From contig JAUNDG010000005.1 in assembly GCA_030526195.1 (NCBI GenBank), positions 74,086 through 138,085 of the forward strand: a DNA stretch of 64,000 nucleotides. The letters are read 5' to 3'. Of the stretch, positions 33,269-41,974 are shown one piece after another. Source of the stretch: Lachnospiraceae bacterium (lineage in GTDB: Bacteria; Bacillota; Clostridia; Lachnospirales; Lachnospiraceae). Every line of letters begins with the position of its first letter. Within the stretch, counting starts at the first letter, position 1. The translations under genes were made by a program, and so were the position numbers. Below the pieces are notes generated by a model. It saw only the letters and a program-made list of their open reading frames with translations, did not search any database and had not been told where the DNA came from.

Positions 33269-36052
33269 ATGATCAAAAAAATGGGAAAGCGCATCCTGGC
33301 GGTTGGGTTGGCCTCGCTTCTTATGTTGGCACCCCTGTCAGTCAGCGCAGCCCCTCAGGGAACGGGGGCTCAGACAGAAGCATCTGCGGACAGCGGATCG
33401 CGAACAGAAAATGACGGAACCGGCGATTCTTCAGTCAATGACAATAGTGATGAAAATGACGGCATTGACGATTCAAAAGAGGCGGGTGGTTCCGAGGCAA
33501 ACCGTCCGAATGGCGGTGCCGATGGGGATTCCACCGGCGGTGAGTCTTCAGATGATCCGGTATCGGGTGATCAGGATTCAGACGGTGATCCATCAGATGA
33601 TGAGTCAGAAGATGAGGACAATGGGTCCGATGAAAATGATGAAGAGTCTGATGGGACTGAAGACAAAGATGAGGACGAAGCCGGCACCGGTCTTGTGGAT
33701 GAGGATGAAGCCCTCTTAGCCGCGCCGGTTCGCACCGGCATGACCATCACACCGGATTATGAGACACAGCTCACCGGACAGGCTCCGTCCACCGGTGTCT
33801 ATCGCATTCAGGTGGCTTCCGAGCCCACCTTTGCCCTGTCCATCGACGGGGATTCACTGGAAACACGGGCCAATGCCAACATCGGCCATTTCAGCAGTAC
33901 ATCCGGCCAGTATTTCTACATCACCAATTGCGGCAACGGCCAGTATACCATTGAGAACATTCTGTCCGGCTGCGTGCTGGATGCCGAGTCAGCCGGCACG
34001 GCTAAGGGCACCAATATCCGCCAGTATAAATACAATGGTACGGTGGCTCAGAAATGGACTTTCAAAGCCAATGGCAACGGTTCTTATACCATCGGCGCTG
34101 CCTACTGCAACCGGGTATGGGACATTGACACCGGCCGCATTGCGGAGGGCAGTAATGTCCGGCTTTGGAGCAGCAACGGCACGAAAGCTCAGCAGTGGAG
34201 CCTGACAAAGGTCATGGACCCCCTGCCCACGGATGATTATCGTCTTAATTGCGGTGGCACAATTACGGTCAAAAATGACAGCCTGGATAAATGTGCCAAC
34301 GTGGAAACAACAGCCGATACAGCGTTATCCCGGGGCAAGCAGTTCATGGTCCGCAGCACCAACGGCGGCATGTCCTATACGATCCGCAACCGGGCTTCGG
34401 CTATGGCCTTCGATATCGAAAATGGCGCCACAACCTCCGGCACCAACGTGCGTCAGTATAAAACCAACGGCACAGCGGCTCAGGATTGGCGGTTTGTGCC
34501 CATCGGTGGCGGCCGATACCGTGTCATTTCCATGAAGGCCCGTCTCTTCCTTTGTGTGAAGAATGGCAATGTGCTGGTTCTCGACAGTGAAGGGGCCAAA
34601 AATGCAGAGTCGATCTGGACCCTTCAGTCTGTGCCGGTCAACGTTCAGGTGCAGCCCGGCATGTACCGCATTCTGTCAGCGAAAAACAGCAATATCGGTC
34701 TTGATGTTGTCAGCGGCTGCTGGCTGAATAAGACCAACATTCAGGTTTATACGCGCACCACTACGGCCTCACAGTCCAATCAGCAGTTTGAACTGGTGTC
34801 CACCGGCGGCGACTGGTTCCGCATCGTGAACGTGGCCACCGGCAAATGTCTGGATAAGACCGGCGGTGCCGAATCCACAGACACCAACGTGCAGTCCTAC
34901 AAGATCAACGGCACAGTGGCTCAGAACTGGCGTTTTGAGGATACCGGCGATCACGACGGCAGTTATTACATCGTCAATGGGCTGGGCAAATACCTGGATA
35001 TTCAGGGCGGTGTGGCTCAGAATAACACCAATGTTCAGGTGCACAAGAGTAATAAAACAGCTGCTCAAAAATGGTATCTTGAACCGACTTCATTTTCCGG
35101 CAAGGGCTGGCGCACCACCAATAGCACGGAGCGTCGTTTCTACCGTGACGGCAAATACCTCACCGGCGGCTGGCAGCTGATCGGCGGCTATTATTATTAT
35201 TTCGACAACAACGGGCTGATGGCTTACTCCACAGCCTCCAAGACTGTCAACATCGGCAATTATTATGTGGATCAGGAGGGGCGCCGCAGGAGCCGGTCCG
35301 CCGCAGACATCCTTTCAGGTGTTAAACCAGGCGGCAAGACCCTGACCAACCTGATGCAGAATGCTCTGATTCCCTGCGGCCGCGTCCTTTACATCTGGGG
35401 CGGCGGCTGGGGCGACAGCGATGCCAACAAGATCGGCTACCTGTCCAGCTGGGGCAATTTCTTCAACAGTCATGCCAACGGCAGCTACAACCGTAACGAT
35501 TACAAGTATAAGTACGGCGCCGGTTTGGATTGCTCCGGTTATATTTCCTGGGTTGTGTATAATACCCAGTTCACCGCCAACAACCAGTTCAGCATTCTTA
35601 GCGGAAATGGTACATCCTATAACTCCACGAAGCTGGCGAACCGGATCGCTTCGCTGGGCTGGGCCACCTATTATGGCGGTGCCCCGGGCTCATACCGTCA
35701 GTTAAAGCCCGGCGATATTGTCAGTATGAACGGTCACGTCTGGATGTACGTGGGCAGCTGCTCCGACGGCTCCGGTGTTATCGTCCACTCTTCCCCCATG
35801 GGGCAGACCTACGGCGGCGGTGTTCAGCTGGCCGGGACGGTCAATGATGCCGGTCAGGCCAACAGCGAGGGCTATCGTCTGGCGAAGGCCTACAACGAGA
35901 AATACTTCTCCTATTGGCCGTATCCCACCAACACAGCCGGCAACAGCTATCGCACATCGGCAGTGGGGTATGCCCGCTGGAACAACGATCCGGACGGTTT
36001 GAAAAATATGACAGCGGCACAGGTGCTCAACAAGCTTCTGGGCCCGCTGTAA
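33269..36052 (+). CDS. Secreted multidomain wall hydrolase: acidic linker, ricin-type lectin repeats, wall-binding repeat, NlpC/P60-like peptidase
   Basis: A 927-residue exported protein. A signal peptide (about 1-28, LAVGLASLLMLAPLSVSAA) precedes a 120-residue Asp/Glu/Ser/Gly-rich segment (28-147). Residues 175-605 hold several ricin-B-type beta-trefoil units with Q-x-W motifs (AQKWTF, AQQWSL, AQDWRF, AQNWRF, AQKWYL). Residues 610-675 have a choline-binding-like repeat (YLTGGWQLIGGYYYYFDNNG). Residues 700-910 form a NlpC/P60-type cysteine peptidase with LDCSGYISWV (Cys), NGHVWMYVG (His) and VIVHSSP. It probably binds surface glycans and cleaves peptidoglycan stem peptides. It is 10 nt before a lipoprotein gene. 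The acidic linker with low-complexity GAT/GAC codons is unusual. Confidence 0.88.
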   Translation: MIKKMGKRILAVGLASLLMLAPLSVSAAPQGTGAQTEASADSGSRTENDGTGDSSVNDNSDENDGIDDSKEAGGSEANRPNGGADGDSTGGESSDDPVSGDQDSDGDPSDDESEDEDNGSDENDEESDGTEDKDEDEAGTGLVDEDEALLAAPVRTGMTITPDYETQLTGQAPSTGVYRIQVASEPTFALSIDGDSLETRANANIGHFSSTSGQYFYITNCGNGQYTIENILSGCVLDAESAGTAKGTNIRQYKYNGTVAQKWTFKANGNGSYTIGAAYCNRVWDIDTGRIAEGSNVRLWSSNGTKAQQWSLTKVMDPLPTDDYRLNCGGTITVKNDSLDKCANVETTADTALSRGKQFMVRSTNGGMSYTIRNRASAMAFDIENGATTSGTNVRQYKTNGTAAQDWRFVPIGGGRYRVISMKARLFLCVKNGNVLVLDSEGAKNAESIWTLQSVPVNVQVQPGMYRILSAKNSNIGLDVVSGCWLNKTNIQVYTRTTTASQSNQQFELVSTGGDWFRIVNVATGKCLDKTGGAESTDTNVQSYKINGTVAQNWRFEDTGDHDGSYYIVNGLGKYLDIQGGVAQNNTNVQVHKSNKTAAQKWYLEPTSFSGKGWRTTNSTERRFYRDGKYLTGGWQLIGGYYYYFDNNGLMAYSTASKTVNIGNYYVDQEGRRRSRSAADILSGVKPGGKTLTNLMQNALIPCGRVLYIWGGGWGDSDANKIGYLSSWGNFFNSHANGSYNRNDYKYKYGAGLDCSGYISWVVYNTQFTANNQFSILSGNGTSYNSTKLANRIASLGWATYYGGAPGSYRQLKPGDIVSMNGHVWMYVGSCSDGSGVIVHSSPMGQTYGGGVQLAGTVNDAGQANSEGYRLAKAYNEKYFSYWPYPTNTAGNSYRTSAVGYARWNNDPDGLKNMTAAQVLNKLLGPL

Positions 36053-36062
36053 GGAGAACTCT

Positions 36063-37109
36063 ATGAAAAAACTATTGTCAATGACGATGGCCTGTCTGCT
36101 CAGCCTTAGCCTGCTGACCGGCTGCGGCGGAGGGGAAAAGATTTCCGAAGCGCTGGTGATCAGCAATCCGGAACTGGCCAACGATCAGTCGGCCAACCTG
36201 GCCTGGCTGGGGGTTCAGAATTATGCGGCCCACAGCAGCACGGATGCCGGTCTCTTCATTAATGACGGGGACTTTCAGGGCACTGTGTCAAAAGCGGCCG
36301 GACGGGGGGCTCAGGCGATTGTCTGCCTGGGCGATGGCATCGATACAGATGTCTGGAAGGCTCAGCAGAAGCACAGCAAAACCGCCTTTGTTTATGTGGG
36401 CGGTGAACCTCGCCGGGAAGCGGGGGCTCAGGCGGATATTGCCGCCAACACCATTTGTGTGAATTTTGATGCCGCCCAGATCGGTTATCTGGCCGGTTAT
36501 GCCGCTGTCCTGGAGGGCAACACGCATCTTGGCTTTATCTCAGCCGCGGACAGCTCCACGGCAAAGGCCTACGAAAGCGGTTTTATTGCCGGGGCCGATC
36601 AGGCAGCCCTCACCATGAACCTGCCTGCCGGTACGGTTGTGGTGGATGAGGTGACGGTATTGTCTGATGTGATGTCCCCCATCACCATGGAAAAAGCCTT
36701 AAAGCTTTACCGGGGTGGTGCCAGTGTCATCATGGCCTGCGGCGAAAATATCCTGCGTATGACCGTGAAGGCTGCGGAAACCGCCGGCAAGAAGGTCATT
36801 TCCGCCGGCAGTGACTGGACGAGCCGATCCGACAGTGTGCTCATGGGCTCAACCTTCAATCTGGAGGATGCGGTGCAGGATGCGCTTGAGCGGGTCAACA
36901 GTGAAGGCTTCGAAGGCGGCAGCACCATTTTCTCAGGAGCCGCTGCCGGCAGCATCGGTCTCAAGTGCCGGTATGATAAAATGGGGTCCTTCAACAGCAC
37001 CTCCTATGATGCTCTGTATGCCTCCCTGGCAGCGGGCAGTGTCACCGCACCGGAAGACAACACCGAGGGCACAGAACATGTGACTGTCAACAAGACCCCG
37101 ATGGCGTGA
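36063..37109 (+). CDS. BMP-family substrate-binding lipoprotein
   Basis: A 348-residue protein with a lipoprotein signal ending LLTGC (Cys21), so it is membrane-anchored outside the cell. The remainder matches the BMP/PnrA/Med-type periplasmic-binding fold: AQAIVCLGDGIDTDVWK, AFVYVGGEP, IGYLAGYAAVLEGNTHLGFI, ASVIMACGENILRMTVKAA and VISAGSDWTSRSDSVLMGST. BMP proteins bind nucleosides or related ligands for ABC uptake or sensing. AAGGAGAACTCT precedes the ATG, 10 nt after the wall hydrolase stop, so they share an operon, but no ABC permease genes follow. The ligand is unknown. Confidence 0.83.
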   Translation: MKKLLSMTMACLLSLSLLTGCGGGEKISEALVISNPELANDQSANLAWLGVQNYAAHSSTDAGLFINDGDFQGTVSKAAGRGAQAIVCLGDGIDTDVWKAQQKHSKTAFVYVGGEPRREAGAQADIAANTICVNFDAAQIGYLAGYAAVLEGNTHLGFISAADSSTAKAYESGFIAGADQAALTMNLPAGTVVVDEVTVLSDVMSPITMEKALKLYRGGASVIMACGENILRMTVKAAETAGKKVISAGSDWTSRSDSVLMGSTFNLEDAVQDALERVNSEGFEGGSTIFSGAAAGSIGLKCRYDKMGSFNSTSYDALYASLAAGSVTAPEDNTEGTEHVTVNKTPMA

Positions 37110-37159
37110 TCGAGGCCATAAGAATAAGACGGATACAATAACATAAATGGTAAGAGAAA

Positions 37160-37196
37160 CACCTGTCATTTTCGAAAGATGGCAGGTGCTTTTTTT
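37160..37196 (+). terminator. Terminator after the BMP lipoprotein gene
   Basis: CACCTGTCAT / ATGGCAGGTG with a short loop, then CT and seven T. The repeat B copy starts directly at the end of the T run. Confidence 0.85.
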
Positions 37197-37463
37197 GAAC
37201 TACAGCAAGCATTCCCCCGCTTCAAAGACGCAGAGTCTTACGCGGGGGTTACGGGGGAAGCTTGCATCAGCAGGGGTAAAAGCCCCTGCTGATGGGCTAC
37301 CGAAGGTAGCTGTGGTTCACGAGCAAGTAGCGAAGCGGACATCGTGCCCTGTGGGTATTGCGAGTGTCCGCTTTACGAGCAAGTAGCAAAGCGGACATCG
37401 TGCCCTGTGGGTATTGCGAGTGTCCGCTTTACCTGCAGCAAGCATTCCCCCGCTTTACTCGTT
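37197..37463 (+). repeat. Repeat cluster: B, hairpin, two tandem A units, partial B
   Basis: Repeat B (37197-37250, GAACTACAGCAAGCATTC then CCCCCGC and GCGGGGG arms), a 12-bp hairpin CATCAGCAGGGG / CCCCTGCTGATG (37265-37294), GCTACC-gaa-GGTAGC (37296-37310), two tandem 56-nt A units (37320-37375 and 37376-37431, one base different), then a truncated B (37433-37463, CTGCAGCAAGCATTC). It fills much of the 682-nt gap 37110-37791. Each A unit has AAGCGGACA/TGTCCGCTT arms. It is the largest cluster of the dispersed element in this window. Nothing coding is visible. Confidence 0.85.
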
Positions 37464-37668
37464 GTTTGCGGGAACAAGACAATTGTGACTGAAATGCACC
37501 CACGGCTCTCCGGTGGATGGGGGCGCACACATCATTGTCCGGCGGGGAATGGCAAGCAGAAGAAGAGAAGCAGGGTTAAATTGCATGTTGTTTGTTACAA
37601 AACAATGACGTTATAAAGGCGAAAATAATACATCTTGTTTAATATGATATAAACACCCCTAAATCGTG

Positions 37669-37697
37669 TTGTTGGCATTGAGAAAGCATGGTAAACT
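37669..37697 (+). promoter_or_regulatory. Possible promoter of the NlpC/P60 coiled-coil protein
   Basis: TTGTTG (37669-37674), 17 nt ending in TGG, TAAACT (37692-37697). The leader then contains an ACTTGTAA / TTACAAGT hairpin and CGAGGGCCAAGGCTCG before the ribosome-binding site AGAGGA. Confidence 0.45.
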
Positions 37698-37791
37698 TGT
37701 AACAGTATTTTTACAAGTGTTTTACCAGTTGTTTCCGATTAACCACGAGGGCCAAGGCTCGCCGGGATCGGAGCAGCCAAGAGGATATGAT

Positions 37792-39078
37792 ATGAAAAAA
37801 AGAATACTGGCACTTTTCCTGACCACAACACTGGTGATGGCCTGTGCCGTACCGGTTTTGGCGGATCGCCAGAGCGATCTGGAGGCTCAGAGAGCCGCCA
37901 ACAGCAGCGCACTGAACACAGCCAAGGCTGAGATCGCGCAGCGTGAGGAAGCCATTAACATTCTGGATCAGGAGATTGCCGACCTTGACGATCAGCTGGT
38001 CACCCTGATTTCCAACATCGAGATCCTGAAGGGCGATATTCAGCGCACAAGGGATGACATCGCCACTAAGACAACAGAACTGGCCGACGCCGAGGTCCGC
38101 AAGGATGATCAGTATGCGGCCATGACAAGCCGTATTCAGTATATTTACGAAAATGGTGACGGCAGCAGTTGGCTGTCTTATATTTTAAAAGCCGAAGACC
38201 TGGCCGACCTGCTCAACCGTGCCGATTATACCCAGCAGATGCACAAGTATGATCGCGACATGCTGGAGGATTTCAAGGCCACCATCGTTGAGATTCAGGA
38301 CATCAAAGCCAACCTCGAAATGAACGAGGCACAGCTGGAAGAAGAAGAGAAGAATCTGGAACAGCAGCAGGTTGAGCTGAACGAGAAGCTGGACGAAAAG
38401 AGAGCGGATTCAGCCAATTATGCCTCTGAGATCAGTGCTCTGAATAAGAAAGCCGATCAGCTGACCGGTGAGATCCGGAAGGCTAACGAAGAGATCGCCC
38501 GGATCGAAGCCGAAAAGGCGGAAGCCGCCAGACGTGAAGCGGAAGAAGCCGCCCGCAAAGCCGCCGAGGAAGAGGCTCGCCGTCAGGCAGAAGCCGATCG
38601 CAATAAGCAGGCTCAGCAGGAAACACAGCAGCAGGAACAGGCCCAGCAGCCTTCAGCGCCGCAGCCGCAGCCGGAACAGCCCTCGACTCCCGCACCGCAG
38701 CCGGAACAGTCTGTGGGTGACAGTTCAGGTTCATCAGCCGGTCGTGCCGTGGTCAGCTTCGCGATGAACTTCATTGGCGGCCCCTACAAATGGGGTGGTG
38801 AGAGCCTGACAGAAGGGGCGGATTGCTCCGGTTTTGTGAAAGCCGTTTATGCCAACTTCGGCATCGGTCTTCCCCACAGCTCAGCAGCGCTGGCCGGTGT
38901 GGGTGTCCCCGTTTCCATGAACGACATTCAGCCCGGTGACATTGTGTGTTACTCCGGTCATGTGGGCATTTATGCCGGTAACAACACGCTGGTTCATGCC
39001 AGCAACGAGATTACCGGTATCACCACAACCTCTCCGATCACTTACAGAACGATTGTGGCGATCCGAAGAGTTGTCTAA
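37792..39078 (+). CDS. Secreted coiled-coil NlpC/P60 peptidoglycan endopeptidase (PcsB/CwlO-type)
   Basis: A 428-residue exported protein. The signal peptide (1-23, ending VLADRQ) is followed by a long coiled coil (25-260) with the PcsB-like MTSRIQYIYENGDGSSWLSY segment, an Ala/Glu/Lys- then Gln/Pro-rich linker (260-310), and an NlpC/P60 domain (310-428): GADCSGFVKAVY (Cys), YSGHVGIYAG (His), LVHASNEITG (third residue). In related systems the coiled coil is regulated by FtsEX during division. AGAGGATATGAT precedes the ATG at 37792; an earlier in-frame TTG-type start at 37666 would lack a signal peptide. Its N-terminal half is homologous to the 3D-domain protein at 54121. Confidence 0.9.
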   Translation: MKKRILALFLTTTLVMACAVPVLADRQSDLEAQRAANSSALNTAKAEIAQREEAINILDQEIADLDDQLVTLISNIEILKGDIQRTRDDIATKTTELADAEVRKDDQYAAMTSRIQYIYENGDGSSWLSYILKAEDLADLLNRADYTQQMHKYDRDMLEDFKATIVEIQDIKANLEMNEAQLEEEEKNLEQQQVELNEKLDEKRADSANYASEISALNKKADQLTGEIRKANEEIARIEAEKAEAARREAEEAARKAAEEEARRQAEADRNKQAQQETQQQEQAQQPSAPQPQPEQPSTPAPQPEQSVGDSSGSSAGRAVVSFAMNFIGGPYKWGGESLTEGADCSGFVKAVYANFGIGLPHSSAALAGVGVPVSMNDIQPGDIVCYSGHVGIYAGNNTLVHASNEITGITTTSPITYRTIVAIRRVV

Positions 39079-39097
39079 TCAGTATAAAATGAGTATA

Positions 39098-39136
39098 ATA
39101 GGATGGTATGCTTGGCGCGTACCATCTTATTTTTTT
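39098..39136 (+). terminator. Terminator after the PcsB-like gene
   Basis: ATAGGATGGTA / TACCATCTTAT (one G-U pair), then seven T. Confidence 0.82.
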
Positions 39137-39228
39137 CAATGAAAAATGCAGAATTGAGATGGTACCGCAGGGATAAAGACAGGAGGCGGTTTTCTTCCTG
39201 TCCTGATGAGTGAAACGGAGACGACCGT

Positions 39229-39744
39229 ATGATCATTTTAATACATGATATGGAAAAAGCCGCATTTTCGGCCGCTTTCGGTGATTATACGGACGGCATG
39301 CGCATCATAGACAAAAGCCTCCGGGTAAGACCCTGCATCGGCTGCAGCAATTGCTGGATCCGGACACCGGGCGTGTGCCCGATCCGGGATGATCTCAGCT
39401 TCATCGCCGAGGATCTGGCCATGACCAATCGGCTGATCCTGGTGTCCCGTTGTCTTTATGGCAGTGTATCGCCCTTTGTCAAAAATGTGCTGGATCGCAT
39501 GCGGGGGTATTCGACACCGCTGCTTGAAATCCATGATGACCAGAGCCGTTATAAGCTCCGTTATCCCGGTCACTTTGCTCTGGAAATGCATTTCTACGGG
39601 CCGGCCTCTGAGGAGGAGCAGAAGATCGCCCGGGAATTTGCGGAGCGGCTGGGCCACAGCATGGATGTCTCATCCCTGAAGCTATATTTTTCCGAAACAC
39701 CTGAAATCGCGGCGGAGGTGCTGAATGAAAATCGCTTTGATTAA
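39229..39744 (+). CDS. Flavodoxin-fold protein with a cysteine cluster (iron-sulfur flavoprotein-like)
   Basis: A 171-residue protein of the NADPH-dependent FMN reductase/iron-sulfur flavoprotein group. RPCIGCSNCW...GVCPIRDD (about residues 35-55) has the compact cysteine spacing of 4Fe-4S-binding flavoproteins such as Isf. RLILVSRCLYGSVSPFVKNVLDRM is the flavin-proximal stretch. The N-terminal strand is short (MIILIHDMEKAAFS) and lacks the usual NGSPR loop, so FMN binding may be altered. Its stop overlaps the start of the next gene by 20 nt, which encodes a related flavodoxin-like protein that does have this loop; the two may form a heterodimer. Confidence 0.72.
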   Translation: MIILIHDMEKAAFSAAFGDYTDGMRIIDKSLRVRPCIGCSNCWIRTPGVCPIRDDLSFIAEDLAMTNRLILVSRCLYGSVSPFVKNVLDRMRGYSTPLLEIHDDQSRYKLRYPGHFALEMHFYGPASEEEQKIAREFAERLGHSMDVSSLKLYFSETPEIAAEVLNENRFD

Positions 39745-40381
39745 TGCCAGTCCCCGTCTTCAGATGAAAAAGCATGAGCACACCGTCACAAGCCTTCTTC
39801 TGGAGGATGTGCGACGATTGATCCGCAAGGGCAGTCAGCATGAGTTTGTGGAGTTCCACATCAAGACGGCCTATCCCGGGGAGGACATGATCCGCTCGAT
39901 CCTGTCCTGTGATGTGCTGGTGATCGGATTCCCGGTGTATCTGTCGGGCTTGCCTGCCCATATGCTGTCGGCAATGGTGGCCATCGAAGAGGCTTCAGTC
40001 TGGCAGGCAAAGGAAATCATGGTCTATGCCATCGGTCACAGTGCCCTGTATGAAGCAGCGGAGGTTTTCCCCTCCCTTCATATGCTGGAGGCCTGGTGTG
40101 AGCGCTGCAGCTTTAACTGGGGCGGTGGCATGGCCGTGGGAGCCGGTATCTCCCATGATCAAAAAAATAATGTCAGCGATCTGGCTCTTGGCCGGCGGCG
40201 GACTTATTTGCGACGGTTGACGGGCCTCACGGAAGCCATTTCCGACGGGGTGCCCATCTTAAATGCCGGCTGCACAACGGATGCATCACGCAACTCATTT
40301 TTACGACGTTATAATCGTATGGTGCGCAAGCGTGCCAGGGAAATGGGGGTTGTGCCGGCGGACATCAAGGAGGAATCCTGA
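39725..40381 (+). CDS. NAD(P)H-dependent FMN reductase-like flavodoxin protein
   Basis: A 218-residue flavodoxin-fold protein. MKIALINASPRLQMKKHEH is the phosphate-binding N-terminus of the family (N-x-S-P-R), and CDVLVIGFPVYLSGLPAHML is the flavin-ring segment (P-x-Y-x-x-x-x-P). The basic C-terminus (RRYNRMVRKRAREM) is unusual for the family. It overlaps the preceding cysteine-bearing flavodoxin by 20 nt, so the two are translationally coupled and probably act together in electron transfer. CbiL follows 63 nt later. Confidence 0.78.
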   Translation: MKIALINASPRLQMKKHEHTVTSLLLEDVRRLIRKGSQHEFVEFHIKTAYPGEDMIRSILSCDVLVIGFPVYLSGLPAHMLSAMVAIEEASVWQAKEIMVYAIGHSALYEAAEVFPSLHMLEAWCERCSFNWGGGMAVGAGISHDQKNNVSDLALGRRRTYLRRLTGLTEAISDGVPILNAGCTTDASRNSFLRRYNRMVRKRAREMGVVPADIKEES

Positions 40382-40444
40382 GGAGCCTCCGGATTAAAAT
40401 GATAATGTACAGGAATTGTTCTACTGGAAAGGAGCATTTTTAAT

Positions 40445-41128
40445 ATGAAAGGTATTTTATATGGAATCGGTGTGGGCCCGGGCGATCCGGAGCTGATGAC
40501 CCTGAAGGCCTGCCGTATTATCAGAGAAAATCAGGTGATCGCTGTGCCGGGTGAAAACCCGAAGGACACAGTGGCCTATAAGATCGCCGTTCAGGCCGTG
40601 CCGGAACTGGCTGATAAGGAACTGCTGCCCATTTACATGCCCATGGTCATGGACAAGGCCGAACAGCAGCGTCAGCATGAAGCCGGCGCCGCCAAGATCG
40701 CCGAATATCTCGACAAGGGCATCAATGTGGTCTTCCTGACTCTGGGTGATGTGACCATCTATTCCACATTTACTTATCTTCAGTTCATTCTGGAGAAGCA
40801 GGACTACACCATTTCCCTGGTCAGCGGTATTCCGTCCTTCTGTGCTGCTGCGGCCCGTACCAATGTGCCGCTGTCCATCTGGCAGGAGCCGATCCATGTG
40901 ATCCCGGCCCGCCAGTCTCTGGATATCACGCTGCCGGAGGATGGCACAGTGGTTCTGATGAAATCCGGCAGCAAGATGGCCAAGGTGAAGGACATGCTCC
41001 GCAGCCAGGGTCGTCAGGCGGTTATGGTCATGGATTGCGGCATGCCCACCGAACAGATCTTCAACAGTGTGGATGAAATCCCGGATGATGCCGGCTACTA
41101 TTCACTGATCATCGCCACAACAAGGTAA
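40445..41128 (+). CDS. cbiL: Precorrin-2 / cobalt-factor-2 C20-methyltransferase
   Basis: A 227-residue SAM-dependent tetrapyrrole methyltransferase. The N-terminal GVGPGDPELMTLKACRII, the central LTLGDVTIYSTFTYL (G-D-x-x-x-Y-S) and VSGIPSFCAAAARTNVPL are the CbiL/CobI signatures. It methylates C20 of the corrin precursor in cobalamin synthesis. No other cob/cbi gene is visible in the window, so it is isolated from the pathway. GGAAAGGAGCATTTTTAAT precedes the ATG. It lies 6 nt before an ABC transporter gene. Confidence 0.9.
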   Translation: MKGILYGIGVGPGDPELMTLKACRIIRENQVIAVPGENPKDTVAYKIAVQAVPELADKELLPIYMPMVMDKAEQQRQHEAGAAKIAEYLDKGINVVFLTLGDVTIYSTFTYLQFILEKQDYTISLVSGIPSFCAAAARTNVPLSIWQEPIHVIPARQSLDITLPEDGTVVLMKSGSKMAKVKDMLRSQGRQAVMVMDCGMPTEQIFNSVDEIPDDAGYYSLIIATTR

Positions 41129-41134
41129 TCCGCC

Positions 41135-41971
41135 GTGATCGAACTGAAGCATTTAACCAAACAATTCGGTAATTTTACCGCTGTTGATGACATTTCCATG
41201 ACCATCCCCACCGGTTCCTTCTTTGGTCTGCTGGGACCCAACGGCGCCGGGAAAACCACAACCATCGGCATGCTCTCGACGCTGCTGTTGCCCACAAAGG
41301 GTGAGATCCTGGTGGACGGGGAGGTCTTAAACCGCAACCGCACGGACATCAAGCGGAAATTCAGTGTCATCACGCAGGAATATTCCATGCGTCAGGATAT
41401 GACCATGGATGAGATCATGATGTATCAGGGGCTTCTGTATTTCATGCCCCGTCGTGAGATTAAGAAAAAGAGTGAAGAATTGCTGGAATTCTGCGGTCTG
41501 ACACCCTTCCGCAAGCGTATCGTCCGTCATTTATCCGGCGGTATGAAGCGGAAACTGATGGTGTGCCGGGCACTTCTGACAGATCCGGAGATTCTGCTCC
41601 TTGACGAGCCGACAGCCGGCATGGATGCTCTGTCCCGCCGTCAGATGTGGCAGCTTCTGCGGGAGCTCAATAATAAGGGCATGACCATTCTGCTCACCAC
41701 CCATTATATGGAAGAAGCACAGATGCTGTGCGATCAGGTGGCGATGGTGAACCATGGTCATCTGAAGGAGATCAACACCCCCGCCGGCTTCATTGAGCAG
41801 CTGGGCGGCTATGCCATCGATGTGAAGGATGGGGAAGAGACGAAGAGCCGTTTCTTCCATGATAAACCCGCGGCCATCGCCTATGTGGAGACACTGGACA
41901 AACCATTTACAATGCGGGACACCACATTGGAGGATGTCTATGTGGAGTACTATGGAAAGGGCTTAGGGTAA
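41135..41971 (+). CDS. ABC transporter ATP-binding protein (ABC-2 exporter type)
   Basis: A 278-residue ATPase. Walker A is GPNGAGKTTTIG, the Q-loop lies near VITQEYSMRQDMT, the signature is LSGGMKRKL, Walker B is ILLLDEPTAGMD, and the switch histidine is in LLTTHYMEEA. The DrrA/NodI/CcmA-like sequence fits partnership with the ABC-2 permease 3 nt downstream. I use the GTG at 41135, after AAGGTAATCC. The C-terminal 60 residues are an accessory domain. The substrate is unknown. Confidence 0.9.
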   Translation: MIELKHLTKQFGNFTAVDDISMTIPTGSFFGLLGPNGAGKTTTIGMLSTLLLPTKGEILVDGEVLNRNRTDIKRKFSVITQEYSMRQDMTMDEIMMYQGLLYFMPRREIKKKSEELLEFCGLTPFRKRIVRHLSGGMKRKLMVCRALLTDPEILLLDEPTAGMDALSRRQMWQLLRELNNKGMTILLTTHYMEEAQMLCDQVAMVNHGHLKEINTPAGFIEQLGGYAIDVKDGEETKSRFFHDKPAAIAYVETLDKPFTMRDTTLEDVYVEYYGKGLG

Positions 41972-41974
41972 GAT

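Noticed and set aside
37296-37431. CRISPR array
   Set aside because: The two 56-nt units are contiguous with no unique spacers and each is itself palindromic; no cas genes.
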